Below are positions 1 through 9,019 of a stretch of DNA of 10,144 bases, in pieces. Under the pieces are notes generated by a model. The model was not told the origin of the DNA. It made no database searches and saw only the letters and a list, made by a program, of their open reading frames with translations. The translations under genes were made by a program, and so were the position numbers. Position 1 is the first letter of the stretch. Each line of letters opens with the position of its first letter. The DNA lies in contig RFKJ01000532.1 in NCBI GenBank assembly GCA_003694325.1, positions 1 through 10,144 of the forward strand, read 5' to 3'. This stretch comes from Deltaproteobacteria bacterium. GTDB taxonomy: Bacteria; Myxococcota_A; UBA796; UBA2385.

Positions 1-1
1 C

Positions 2-493
2 GGCGGCGACGGCGGCGGGGTGGACCTGTCCGAAGCCTGTCATCCCGACATCGCCGACTGGCCCGAGGCCTGGGCGCGCTACGAAGAACAGGTGGTCGAG
101 CTGACCAACCAGGCCCGGGCCGAGGGCCAGGATTGCGGCTCGTACGGCGTGTACCCGCCCGCCGGCCCGGTCAGCATGGACCCGGCGATCCAGTGCGCGG
201 CCCGCTACCACAGCCTGTGGATGGCCGAAAACAACGTCTTCGACCACTACAGTACGGGCGGTGACCTGGGCGACGACCCTTGGACCCGCATGGCCAACGC
301 CGGCTTCACCGGTTCCCCCACCGGCGAAAACATCGCCGCCGGCTACCGCTCGCCGGCCGAGGTCGTGCAGGGCTGGATCGACAGCGACGGCCACTGTGCG
401 AACCTGATGAACGCCGACGCGACGCTCATCGGCGTCGGCTACGCCGAGGGCGGCAGCTACGGGACGTACTGGACCCAGGACTACGGGCGCTGA
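2..493 (+). CDS. CAP/SCP-domain (CRISP/PR-1 family) secreted protein, 5' partial
   Basis: The frame is open to the left edge, so the gene almost certainly begins upstream. The first visible residues are a Gly-rich GGDGGG stretch, typical of the linker behind an exported or lipoprotein signal peptide. A GTG at 20 is possible but would leave the protein without a signal. Numbering from that GTG, the CAP fold spans about residues 24-157: ELTNQARAEG helix, RYHSLWMAENN with H64, GENIAAGY with E103, W-x-DSDGHCANLMN with H125, GVGYA, and a terminal YWTQDYG. H64, E103 and H125 match the conserved CAP cavity residues. Four cysteines (C7, C39, C59, C126) could form two disulfides, which fits an extracytoplasmic location. 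Bacterial CAP proteins are secreted or surface proteins whose biochemical role is mostly unknown. It is convergent with the neighbouring operon, 38 nt away. Family assignment is firm; function is open. Confidence 0.88.
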   Translation, partial: GGDGGGVDLSEACHPDIADWPEAWARYEEQVVELTNQARAEGQDCGSYGVYPPAGPVSMDPAIQCAARYHSLWMAENNVFDHYSTGGDLGDDPWTRMANAGFTGSPTGENIAAGYRSPAEVVQGWIDSDGHCANLMNADATLIGVGYAEGGSYGTYWTQDYGR

Positions 494-503
494 CGCGTGC
501 CTC

Positions 504-520
504 GCCGCTGAAAGTGCGGC
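504..520. terminator. Small stem-loop between convergent genes
   Basis: GCCGC (504-508) pairs with GCGGC (516-520) around a 7-nt TGAAAGT loop, in the 38-nt gap between the converging CAP and 2OG-oxygenase-like genes. No U-tract follows on either strand, so intrinsic termination is only a suggestion from position and shape. Confidence 0.25.
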
Positions 521-531
521 TGCGCCCCCCC

Positions 532-1362
532 TCAGCTCCACAGCAGCCAGCCCTCCGGCCCGCGACCGACGAACCCGCCGGCGGTCCACCGGGTGCCGGC
601 GGCCGAGGCGAGCACCCGGTGGTTGTAGCGGCTGCCGTCGAAGATGAGCAGATCGCCGGGGCGCGGGCGCACCCGGGTGAGGCCGAACGATGTAAGGGCG
701 TCGATGGCGGCGTCGTGGGGCAGGCGATCCACCGGCGGCTGCCGGCCCGGTGGGGGGCGGTGGAAGACCTGGAGCACCCCGCCGTCCGGGGGAACCACGA
801 GGGGCGCGTAGGTCGAGAGCTGGTGACCGTCGACGAGCAGCCCCTCGACGAGGTCGGCCATGCTCGGCCAGGTGCCGGTCTCGCTGTGGACCGCGATCTC
901 GACGCCGGGCGGCAGCGCTCGGACGGTGAGGCCGGCGTAGGGGCGGCCGGCGGCGTCCGTCGGCACCGCGACCCGGCGGCCCCCGGCGGCGCGCGCCAGC
1001 CCGGCCAGGAACCGCTGCTCGATGTCGAGGGGAGCCGTGGCCAGCAGGGCCCGCAGGTCGGCGGCCCGCTCGTGGTAGCCGACCCGATCCGGCGGGCTGA
1101 GCACCAGCAACTGTCCCCAGGTGATGCCGGGGAAGTGCGCGGAGCGCAGCGGCCCGGCGGGACCGGGGTGCGCCTCCAGGTGGGCGACGAGGGCGGCCAG
1201 CTCCCCGGGGTCGAAGGCGCCGGTGATCACCACGCCACCCAGCTCCTCGGCGGCGATGGCCGCCAGCAGGTCGCGGGGGCCGAGGTCGGCGGCCGGCAGC
1301 ACTGCGATGGCGGGCGCCCGGCCCTCGCCGGTGGCGGCCACCTCCACCCGGGGGGCGCTCAT
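532..1362 (-). CDS. 2-oxoglutarate/Fe(II)-dependent oxygenase-like protein
   Basis: The 276-residue protein has the landmarks of a double-stranded beta-helix non-haem iron oxygenase. H159-S-E161 looks like the HxD/E iron dyad, H248 (in SRYNHRVLA) is the distal iron histidine, and R258, ten residues later in TRWTAGGF, sits where this superfamily keeps the arginine that binds the 2-oxoglutarate carboxylate. RPRPGDLLIFDG before H248 resembles the strand that usually precedes the distal histidine. Known members hydroxylate, desaturate or halogenate small molecules or side chains in the cytoplasm; the substrate here is unknown. The N-terminal third (about 1-130) is not recognisable. The ATG at 1362 overlaps the stop of the radical SAM gene by ATGA, so translation is coupled, and it is the last gene of the operon. 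An acidic E rather than D in the dyad is a less common variant. The fold call is moderately secure. Confidence 0.65.
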   Translation of the reverse strand: MSAPRVEVAATGEGRAPAIAVLPAADLGPRDLLAAIAAEELGGVVITGAFDPGELAALVAHLEAHPGPAGPLRSAHFPGITWGQLLVLSPPDRVGYHERAADLRALLATAPLDIEQRFLAGLARAAGGRRVAVPTDAAGRPYAGLTVRALPPGVEIAVHSETGTWPSMADLVEGLLVDGHQLSTYAPLVVPPDGGVLQVFHRPPPGRQPPVDRLPHDAAIDALTSFGLTRVRPRPGDLLIFDGSRYNHRVLASAAGTRWTAGGFVGRGPEGWLLWS

Positions 1363-2366
1363 GGCTGCGGCTCCAGCCGGTCGGCCAGGTCGCCGAAGAC
1401 TCGGGCCTGGGCTTCGTGCTGGCCGTCACAGTCGACGCCGAAGTGCCGGCAGCGGTCGGCGTGGATGCAGTCGAACCGGAAGCCGTGGCTCAGTCGGACC
1501 TGGAACTCGTCGCGGATGAGCATCTGGGGCTGGTGGTTGTCGAGCTTGGGGCCGTGGCGGCCGAGCAGGCAGCGCGGCCACCACTTCACCACGGCGGGGA
1601 TGCCGGCGTCATCGAGGAGATCCAGCGCCTCCAGCAGCCCGGGGAGCGCCGTCGGCAGGTCGACGAGCTGGTCGTCCTGGTCGGCGCCGGCGATGGACAG
1701 GAAGCTCCACCAGTGGGCCTCCTGCACCCGCTGGGCGACGAGGAAGTCGGCGATGGCCGGCAGGACATGGGCGTTGGCCCGGCAGACCACGGTGTTGGAC
1801 AGCACCCGGGCGCCTAGCGTATGTAGATTTGCGACCCCGGCCCGCATCTCGTCGAAGCTGCGGGGCGAGCGGGTGATGGCCGCGTCGAGGTCGCGGTCGG
1901 GGGCATGCATGCTCACGAAGAATTCGGTGGCCCCGGCGTCGACCAGGGCGGCGGCGAAGCCGCGGTCGCGCAGTCGCCGGGCGTTGGTCTGCAGGCGCAC
2001 GACGTCGAAGCCCCCGGCCTGCACCGCCCGGGCGACCAGCGCCGGCAGGTCGGGCATCAGGGTGCTCTCGGCGCCGGAGATCGTCAGCCGGCGGAAGCCT
2101 CGGCCCTCCCGGCGGGCGGCGGCGTTGGCCCGGTAGACGGCGTCGAACACCGTGAGGTTCGCGTCGTCGAGGCCCCGGTCGATCTCCGGGGCGACGATGC
2201 AGAACCGGCAGCGGCTGTTGCACCGGTAGTTCAGGGCGACGATGAGGGTGTCGTCTTCGGGGTGGGCGCCGACCCGACCCTCAGAGAAGGCCCGCCGCAC
2301 CATCTCCAGGCTGACCGCCATGCCGGCCGCCTGCGCGTCGTCGAGGCGGTGCAGCGGGGAGGTCAT
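1359..2366 (-). CDS. Radical SAM protein with C-terminal cysteine cluster
   Basis: The protein is 335 residues from the ATG at 2366. The radical SAM signature CxxxCxxC is C49-NSR-C53-RF-C56, which would hold the 4Fe-4S cluster that cleaves S-adenosylmethionine. It follows a beta-strand, LIVALNYR, as in the family's first barrel strand. SGAE (97-100) stands where the SAM-binding GGE motif usually lies, and LQTNARRL and FFVSMHA match later barrel strands. Beyond the core, C266 (in PRCLLG), C300, C306 and C313 form a C-terminal group that could bind an auxiliary iron-sulfur cluster, as in SPASM or twitch enzymes, though the spacing is not canonical SPASM. The start is fixed by a TGATG overlap with the upstream stop. 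A longer open frame runs upstream but lies under other genes. No precursor peptide gene is visible nearby, so the substrate may not be a RiPP. Enzyme class is certain, reaction unknown. Confidence 0.9.
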   Translation of the reverse strand: MTSPLHRLDDAQAAGMAVSLEMVRRAFSEGRVGAHPEDDTLIVALNYRCNSRCRFCIVAPEIDRGLDDANLTVFDAVYRANAAARREGRGFRRLTISGAESTLMPDLPALVARAVQAGGFDVVRLQTNARRLRDRGFAAALVDAGATEFFVSMHAPDRDLDAAITRSPRSFDEMRAGVANLHTLGARVLSNTVVCRANAHVLPAIADFLVAQRVQEAHWWSFLSIAGADQDDQLVDLPTALPGLLEALDLLDDAGIPAVVKWWPRCLLGRHGPKLDNHQPQMLIRDEFQVRLSHGFRFDCIHADRCRHFGVDCDGQHEAQARVFGDLADRLEPQP

Positions 2367-3307
2367 CAGATGAACCCGTACAGCCCGACCTTGTCGATGG
2401 TCACGGCCGACAGGTCGGTGGCCGGCACGCGGAAGTCGATGCCCAGGTCCCACCGCAGGTGGGCGAAGTCGTCGGCGTGGTGGCGGAGTGCGCGCTCGAC
2501 CGCGCCCGGCCACAGGCGGGGCAGCACGGCGAGGACCTGGGCGGTGTCCAGGCGGCTGAAGTACAGGGCGTCCCCGTGGGCCTTGCTGCTGAAGCAGATG
2601 GTGTGGCACCGGCACAGGACGGGGTCCAACAGCCGATCCGGATCGGGGCCGCGGCGGATGCTGGCGGCCAGCGCGGCCCGGACCTCGTCCAGCTCGTCGG
2701 CGGCGGAGAAGAACCGGTAGTGGTTCTCCCGCACCAGGCGGTCGCCGGCGACGTGGTAGCTGACGCCGTCGTAGCCGTGCCGGCGCCGGTCGCCGGTGGG
2801 GTAGATCCGGAAGCCGTCGCTGCGGCCGGTGGCGGCGACGGTCGCGTCCAGCTCCAGGCTGGCCATGTGGTAGCTGGCCCGGTCGTCGTCCAGGCGGCTG
2901 TCCACGGCGACGACGCCGGCCAGGCCGGCGACCAGCCGGGTGACGCTGCGGGGGTTGTCCCGACCCTTGGGGGCGAAGCTGGCGTCCCGGTGGGGGTCGT
3001 AGACGTACAGCTCGACGCCGCAGCGGCCCCCGGGCAGGCGCTTGATGCCCCAGACGGTCTGGCCGGGGCCCAGCAGTTCGACGAAGCGGACGACGATGGG
3101 CCACAGGCCCTCGACCAGCCCCTCGGCCAGCAGGAAGTAGCGCAGCAGGCTGTCGCTGGCGGCGCGCCCCGCCGGGTCGACCACCGGGGGGTAGACGGTG
3201 GCGACGTAGTCGCGCAGCACCGCGGGGACGGCCTGCGGGCGGCGGGCCTGCCGCCACCAGCGCAGCTCCTCGGGCGTCGGCGCGTCGCGGGCAGAAGACT
3301 CGGCCAT
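2366..3307 (-). CDS. Unrecognised 313-aa protein of the Rieske/radical SAM operon
   Basis: I do not recognise this family. The protein is soluble-looking, with no signal peptide or membrane span. After a helical N-terminal part (about 10-85) it alternates aromatic-rich beta-like stretches with helices: CGVELYVYD (96-104), SYHMASLELDAT (145-156), SYHVAGDRL then ENHYRFF (183-200), TICFSSKAHGDALYF (236-250) and VTIDKVGLYGFI (302-313). Such repeats, with tyrosine-bearing strands and a length near 300, faintly recall the ABBA barrel of small-molecule prenyltransferases (NphB/CloQ type), but no diagnostic motif is seen and this is speculation. C232, C234, H235 and C238 form a local Cys/His cluster of unknown meaning. 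It starts 9 nt after the Rieske stop, with GGAG directly abutting the ATG, and its stop shares a base with the radical SAM start. It is therefore an integral operon member, perhaps the central enzyme or scaffold. Confidence 0.8.
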   Translation of the reverse strand: MAESSARDAPTPEELRWWRQARRPQAVPAVLRDYVATVYPPVVDPAGRAASDSLLRYFLLAEGLVEGLWPIVVRFVELLGPGQTVWGIKRLPGGRCGVELYVYDPHRDASFAPKGRDNPRSVTRLVAGLAGVVAVDSRLDDDRASYHMASLELDATVAATGRSDGFRIYPTGDRRRHGYDGVSYHVAGDRLVRENHYRFFSAADELDEVRAALAASIRRGPDPDRLLDPVLCRCHTICFSSKAHGDALYFSRLDTAQVLAVLPRLWPGAVERALRHHADDFAHLRWDLGIDFRVPATDLSAVTIDKVGLYGFI

Positions 3308-3316
3308 CTCCGCAGC

Positions 3317-4414
3317 CTACCCGGTCCCGTCGTGCTCGGGGGCGGGGAGCCCGGCCCACACCCGTGCATCGCCCCGCTGCGCGGCGGTCCATCGAGCCCG
3401 CAGGGCCCGGATGGGTCCGTCGTGGGGGCCGAGCCTCTCCCCCTCCAGGGGCCTGCCGTCGTCGTCGCGCAGGATCCCGCACAGGGCGACGTAGTCCTCG
3501 ACCTCGGTGAGGTTGTCCTCTCCCTGGAGCTGGTCGAGGTGGACCTCGCCGGCGAGCACCGACGCGCCCAGGCGTGCCACCCGCGACGGGGCCAGCGGGC
3601 GGTCGCAGGGCTCGGCCTTGGCGTAGCCTTCGTGCCCGGGCACCGTCGCCGGCACGTGGGTCACGGTGAAGCTCACGCAGGAGTGGCGATCGATGGGCAC
3701 CCGCCACACCAGGTGGTCGCGCCAGCCGGCGGCGTCGTCGATGGGGGTGGGAAAGCACAGGGCGTTGGGAAGCAGGCAGCGAATCCGCAGGGGAACCGGC
3801 GCGGCGGCATCGCCCTCGACCCGCAGGCCGTCGGCCAGCAGGCGGACCTGCGGAGCGGCCGGGGGACCGGCCAGGGCGCCCACCCCGCTGGCGGCGTGGG
3901 TGGTCGGCAGGTGGGCGAGGTCCAGGCTGTTCTCGACCCGGAGGCCGAAGGGACAGGGCCACCGTTCGGGCGAGATCACCCGCAGGGTGCCGGGCTCTTC
4001 GAAGGCCGGCCACCGGGGGAGTTCGGCCGGAGGCCCGTCGCCGAGCCAGGCGAACAGCAGGCCGAGGTGCGACCGCACCGGCGCCGCGCGGACTCCCGCC
4101 CCGGCACAGGCGCCGCCGTCGGGGCGGTGGGTGCAGGCTCCCCGGTCGTCGAAGCTCCAGCCGTGGTGCATGCACACCAGCCGCTCGCCCTCCACCCGGC
4201 CCAGGTGCAGCGCGGTGCCGCGATGGGGGCAGGCGGCCGCCACCATCCCCGGCCTGCCCGACGCGGTGCGAAACAGCGTCCAGCGCTCGCCCAGGACCTG
4301 GAGCCCGACGGCCCGGCCGGGCGGGAGGTCCACCTCGCGGTACACCGGCTGCCACGCCCGCCGCAGCAGGTCGCCCATGGGGGTGCCGGCGGTCACTTCG
4401 GGAGGGAGGGGCAC
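3317..4414 (-). CDS. Rieske non-haem iron oxygenase, alpha-subunit type
   Basis: This is a 365-residue oxygenase of the aromatic-ring-hydroxylating/demethylating superfamily. It would use a reductase-supplied electron pair and O2 to hydroxylate or demethylate a small molecule in the cytoplasm. The Rieske 2Fe-2S site is C62-P-H64 and C81-M-H-H84. The mononuclear iron site is D165-x2-H168-x4-H173 in the ENSLDLAHLPTTH stretch, with D300 (in LQGEDNLTE) the likely acidic third ligand. The N-terminus GTPMGDLLRRAWQPV is typical of single-component-type phthalate/vanillate-class oxygenases. I chose the GTG at 4414 because GGAGG lies 5 nt upstream. ATGs at 4474 and 4492 are in frame but lack as good a site and would run into the divergent promoter region. 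No reductase or ferredoxin gene is in the window, so electrons must come from elsewhere. It is the first gene of the four-gene leftward operon. Substrate unknown. Confidence 0.9.
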   Translation of the reverse strand: MPLPPEVTAGTPMGDLLRRAWQPVYREVDLPPGRAVGLQVLGERWTLFRTASGRPGMVAAACPHRGTALHLGRVEGERLVCMHHGWSFDDRGACTHRPDGGACAGAGVRAAPVRSHLGLLFAWLGDGPPAELPRWPAFEEPGTLRVISPERWPCPFGLRVENSLDLAHLPTTHAASGVGALAGPPAAPQVRLLADGLRVEGDAAAPVPLRIRCLLPNALCFPTPIDDAAGWRDHLVWRVPIDRHSCVSFTVTHVPATVPGHEGYAKAEPCDRPLAPSRVARLGASVLAGEVHLDQLQGEDNLTEVEDYVALCGILRDDDGRPLEGERLGPHDGPIRALRARWTAAQRGDARVWAGLPAPEHDGTG

Positions 4415-4444
4415 GGCGGCCTCCGCGTGGAGGGGTCCAGCGTA
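4415..4444 (-). promoter_or_regulatory. Compact leader of the Rieske operon: -10-like box, SD-masking hairpin, SD
   Basis: Reading leftward: TACGCT (4444-4439, -10-like), 14 nt, then GGAGG (4424-4420), CCGCC and the GTG start. CCTCC (4433-4429) can pair with the GGAGG across a 4-nt ACGC loop, which would mask the ribosome site. No convincing -35 is visible. The same layout precedes the gene at 9891. The SD decides the start; the promoter and hairpin roles are inferred. Confidence 0.5.
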
Positions 4445-4536
4445 GCGCCCGGTCGCCGGCGACGGGGGTGACATCCGGCCCGTGCCGCCCATCCGCCCGG
4501 AATCCCGCCCCTGCAAGCTCGGGGTGGGGTCGGACG

Positions 4537-4561
4537 TAGAGTAGGAGTCCCCCACACGGAG
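4537..4561 (+). promoter_or_regulatory. -10-like box and SD of the M48 peptidase gene
   Basis: TAGAGT (4537-4542) lies 15 nt before GGAG (4558-4561), which is 5 nt before the GTG start at 4567. The spacing matches two other starts in this window. No clear -35 is seen. With a start of transcription about 7 nt past the -10, the leader would be only some 15-20 nt long. Confidence 0.45.
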
Positions 4562-4566
4562 CCCCC

Positions 4567-5580
4567 GTGCCGCCGCACTTCCCCGACATCGACCCCATCG
4601 CCTGGGAGCACCCGGCCGACCGCGCCGCCCTGGACGCACTCCGCAGCGTGCCAGGCTTCGACGCGGTCCTGCGGGCCACGCTGGGGCGCCTGCAGGACGC
4701 CGTCGCCCTGCGCAGTCACCTCGCCGACGCCTCGCCGGCGGCCGAGGAGGCGCCCCACGTGCACCGGACCTGGCAGGAGGTGCTCGGGGTGCTGGACGCG
4801 CCGGACCCCGTGCCGCTGTACGTCCGGGATGGCGACAGCATCAACGGGTACACCTTCGGGGTGCGCCGGCCGCACGTGATGGTCACCCAGGCGGCCATCG
4901 AGCGGCTCACCGTTCCCCAGCTCCGGGCGATCCTGGCCCACGAGCTGGGCCACGTCATGTCCGGCCACATCACCTACAAGACCATCATCCGGGCCCTGGA
5001 GGCCACCCGCTGGTGGCTGCTGCCCGGCGGGACCAACCTCGTGCTGACCGCGCCGCTGCTGCTGGCGCTGTACGCCTGGGACCGCAAGAGCGAGCTGTCG
5101 GCCGACCGCGCCGAGCTGCTCGTCGTGCAGGACCTGGACGTCTCGGTGCGCCTGCTGCGGCTCACCCACGCCCCCATCATCGAGCAGGTCCAGGAACGGT
5201 ACCGGCGGATCGCCGAGGTCAGCCGGGCGGGCGCCCAGGCCATCGAAGCCCTGGAACAGGCCTTCTCCAAGCACCCGCCCCTGGACGAGCGCATCGCCGA
5301 GCTGGAGGCCTGGCACACAAGCGATCGCTACCGGGCCATCCTCGCTGGCGACTACCCGCGGCGAGATCCCGATGCCCTGCGGCCGGCGGCGGTGGAGGAG
5401 CGGCTGGACACGGTGCGGTCCGGCTTCGAGGAGCAGGTCGCGGCGGCCCGACAGGCGGGGGCCCGGCTGCGGAGCCAGGCGTCGTCGTGGCTGTCCGACC
5501 TCGGGGAAGCCGCCGGCAGCCAGGCCGGCTCGCTGCTCGAACGCTTCCGTCCGGGGGGCGGAGCGGGGGACGAGGAGTAG
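4567..5580 (+). CDS. M48-family zinc metallopeptidase (HtpX/Ste24-like)
   Basis: This 337-residue peptidase has the zinc site H125-E-L-G-H129 and a downstream glutamate, E176 in the ELSADRA stretch, completing the HExxH...ExxxD gluzincin arrangement of family M48. KHPPLDERIAEL (235-246) is the usual M48 substrate-strand/C-terminal motif. A hydrophobic segment at about 149-170 (WWLLPGGTNLVLTAPLLLALYAW) lies between HELGH and ELSAD and could insert in or lie on the membrane. No N-terminal signal or multi-pass topology like HtpX is present, so the catalytic part is probably cytoplasmic and at most single-span anchored. The C-terminal 60 residues are helical, Ala/Arg/Glu-rich and low in conservation signals. 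The GTG start is supported by GGAG 5 nt upstream. It diverges from the Rieske operon and converges on boxB. Members act in protein quality control; the substrate here is unknown. Confidence 0.9.
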   Translation: MPPHFPDIDPIAWEHPADRAALDALRSVPGFDAVLRATLGRLQDAVALRSHLADASPAAEEAPHVHRTWQEVLGVLDAPDPVPLYVRDGDSINGYTFGVRRPHVMVTQAAIERLTVPQLRAILAHELGHVMSGHITYKTIIRALEATRWWLLPGGTNLVLTAPLLLALYAWDRKSELSADRAELLVVQDLDVSVRLLRLTHAPIIEQVQERYRRIAEVSRAGAQAIEALEQAFSKHPPLDERIAELEAWHTSDRYRAILAGDYPRRDPDALRPAAVEERLDTVRSGFEEQVAAARQAGARLRSQASSWLSDLGEAAGSQAGSLLERFRPGGGAGDEE

Positions 5581-5594
5581 CGGCCCGACAAGCA

Positions 5595-5620
5595 AATGCC
5601 GCTCGCGAGCGAGCGGCGTT
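5595..5620. terminator. Stem-loop between convergent M48 and boxB genes
   Basis: An 11-bp stem with one G-U wobble (AATGCCGCTCG at 5595-5605 with CGAGCGGCGTT at 5610-5620) closes a CGAG tetraloop. It lies 14 nt after the M48 stop. On the minus strand the stem is followed by ATTTGCTTG, a partial U-run; on the plus strand only GTT follows. It fits a terminator for M48 and possibly a backstop for the box transcript. The remainder of the gap to 5817 holds no gene or clear site that I can see. Confidence 0.6.
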
Positions 5621-5817
5621 CGGCGTGGTGCCGGGTCGGGGCGCGGGGGTGGGAGAACGAGAGGAGAGAGAAGCCAGACCCGCCGTCCGCGTCCCGACCC
5701 GCGGGTGACGCGTTGGTCGTCGGACATGTATGCAGGGCGGCCGCCCCGTCCAGGTCGACCGCGACGAGCTGCCACGGCCGGGAGCGCCCCTCCGGCGGCT
5801 CCGGGCCCATAGGAATC

Positions 5818-7236
5818 TCAGTCCACCCGCACGTACTCGAAGTCGATGGGCTGACCGTGGATGCCCCGGCGCGGCGCGGCGATCCAGTTGGCCATCTTGC
5901 CCGGCTCGTAGACGGGCTTCATCAGGTTCTTCACCCAGGCGCGGTCTTCGTCGGTGGGCAGCCACTCGTCCTTGCGGGCATTCCAGGTGGCCTCGTCGAT
6001 GAGGTTGCCCTGGGGATCGAAGTAGTGGCCGGCGTAGATGCCCTGGCGCCGGTGGAACCGGTTGTGGGGCAGGGTGATGCGGAAGTCCAGCCCCTCGGCC
6101 TCCAGGGTCTTGTTCCAGCGGCTGACGACCCGGGCGCAGTCCGCGGCGTAGTCCTGGCGCAGGACCTCGTTCATCGCGTTGCGCAGGGGCACGTCGCGGG
6201 GGACCAGGGTGCCGTCTTCGACGTACTCGATGCGGTGGGTCTGCCCCAGAGCGGTGTGCTCGTCGTAGTCCTTGGCCTCGCGCCACCGCCCCTTCAGCCC
6301 GGTGGCGAAGTAGTCGGCGGCGTTGGTGCTCACCTCGGCGCCGAACAGGTCCAGGCAGTAGGAGTACCAGTAGTTCACGTAGCGCTGGATGGTGGGCAGA
6401 TCGATGCCGCCCTGGGCCCGGGCGTCGCCGTTGGGGTCGATCTTGTGCAGCTCGGCGGCGCGACGGATGATCCGCTCCATGCCGCTCTCGCCGACGAACA
6501 GGTGGTGGGCCTCCTCGGTGAGCATGAACCGGCAGGTGCGGGACAACGGGTCGAAGGCGCTCTCGGCCAGGGCGCCGAGCTGGAACTTGCCGTCGCGGTC
6601 GGTGAAGCAGGTGAAGCAGTGGAAGGTCAGCCAGTCCTCGCAGGGCTGGTTGAAGGCGTCCAGGATCCGCGGCTTGTCGGCGTCACCGGCCCGGCGGGCC
6701 AGCAGCTCGTCGGCCTCGTCGCGGCCATCGCGGCCGAAGTAGGCGTGCAGCAGGTAGACCATGGCCCACAGGTGGCGACCCTCCTCGACGTTGACCTGGA
6801 ACAGGTTGCGGGCGTCGTAGAGCGAGGGGGCGGTGGCCGCGAGGTAGCGCTGCTGCTCGACGCTGGCGGGCTCGGTGTCGGCCTGCACCACGATGATCCG
6901 CTTGAGGATGTTGCGGTACTCGCCGGGGACCTCCTGCCAGACGGGCTGGCCGGCGAAGTCACCGGCCGGGATCACCCGGTCGGGCTCGGGATCGGCCAGG
7001 AAGATCCCCCAGCGGTACTCCGGCATCCGGACGTAGCCGAAGTTGGCCCAGCCACCCGGCTCGGTGCTGATGGCGGTGCGCAGGTAGATCTCGTTGTCGG
7101 CGAAGATCTGCGGCCCGACGGAGCGCCACCAGTCCAGGTAGGCCGGCTGCCACTTCTCCAGGGCGCGCCGGAGGCGGCGGTCGTTGCTGAGGTCGACGTT
7201 GTTGGGGATGCGCTCGTCGTAGTTGACGTGGGACAT
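5818..7236 (-). CDS. boxB: Benzoyl-CoA 2,3-epoxidase, diiron oxygenase subunit BoxB
   Basis: BoxB, with the reductase BoxA, uses NADPH and O2 to convert benzoyl-CoA to 2,3-epoxybenzoyl-CoA, the dearomatising step of the aerobic box pathway in the cytoplasm. The 472-residue length matches the family (about 470). Diiron-carboxylate helices are visible: E122 (in QADTEPAS), E152 and H155 (in VEEGRHLW), D213 (in FTDRDGK), E242 and H245 (in TEEAHHLF). From memory, each is offset by exactly +2 from the ligands E120, E150, H153, D211, E240 and H243 of the Aromatoleum (Azoarcus) evansii enzyme. The C-terminal part (NRFHRRQGIYAGHYFDPQG, about 392-410) is typical too. The ATG at 7236 has GGAG 7 nt upstream and lies 29 nt after the boxC stop, so the two are cotranscribed. 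BoxA is not adjacent here. Identification is very secure. Confidence 0.96.
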   Translation of the reverse strand: MSHVNYDERIPNNVDLSNDRRLRRALEKWQPAYLDWWRSVGPQIFADNEIYLRTAISTEPGGWANFGYVRMPEYRWGIFLADPEPDRVIPAGDFAGQPVWQEVPGEYRNILKRIIVVQADTEPASVEQQRYLAATAPSLYDARNLFQVNVEEGRHLWAMVYLLHAYFGRDGRDEADELLARRAGDADKPRILDAFNQPCEDWLTFHCFTCFTDRDGKFQLGALAESAFDPLSRTCRFMLTEEAHHLFVGESGMERIIRRAAELHKIDPNGDARAQGGIDLPTIQRYVNYWYSYCLDLFGAEVSTNAADYFATGLKGRWREAKDYDEHTALGQTHRIEYVEDGTLVPRDVPLRNAMNEVLRQDYAADCARVVSRWNKTLEAEGLDFRITLPHNRFHRRQGIYAGHYFDPQGNLIDEATWNARKDEWLPTDEDRAWVKNLMKPVYEPGKMANWIAAPRRGIHGQPIDFEYVRVD

Positions 7237-7265
7237 GGCGGGGCTCCGGGTGGGCGAAGGGGGGA

Positions 7266-8921
<1,656 letters not shown>

Positions 8922-8981
8922 TCGTGGTCTCCGGCGGGGCGGGATGCAGGCTCGGTCGTTTGACCGATGGAAGGTGCGCAG

Positions 8982-9009
8982 CCTATAGCGCGCCATGCTG
9001 GGGCCACAA
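8982..9009 (-). promoter_or_regulatory. Candidate boxCB promoter
   Basis: On the minus strand TTGTGG (9009-9004) and TATAGG (8987-8982) are separated by 16 nt, a plausible sigma70-type pair. Transcription would begin near 8975, leaving a leader of about 50 nt before the boxC ATG. The -10 overlaps a TATAGCGC repeat, so a repressor bound there would block RNA polymerase. Confidence 0.5.
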
Positions 9010-9019
9010 GTCCCATATT

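Noticed and set aside
2459..4471. 670-codon plus-strand open frame across the Rieske and orphan genes
   Set aside because: Composition is that of a GC-rich antisense frame, and the opposite strand carries clear Rieske and iron-ligand motifs.
2367..4679. Radical SAM gene extended upstream as a 1106-residue fusion
   Set aside because: The extension is Arg/Pro/Gly-rich shadow sequence under two real genes. The TGATG junction at 2364-2368 and the conserved start of the radical SAM core give a 335-residue protein.
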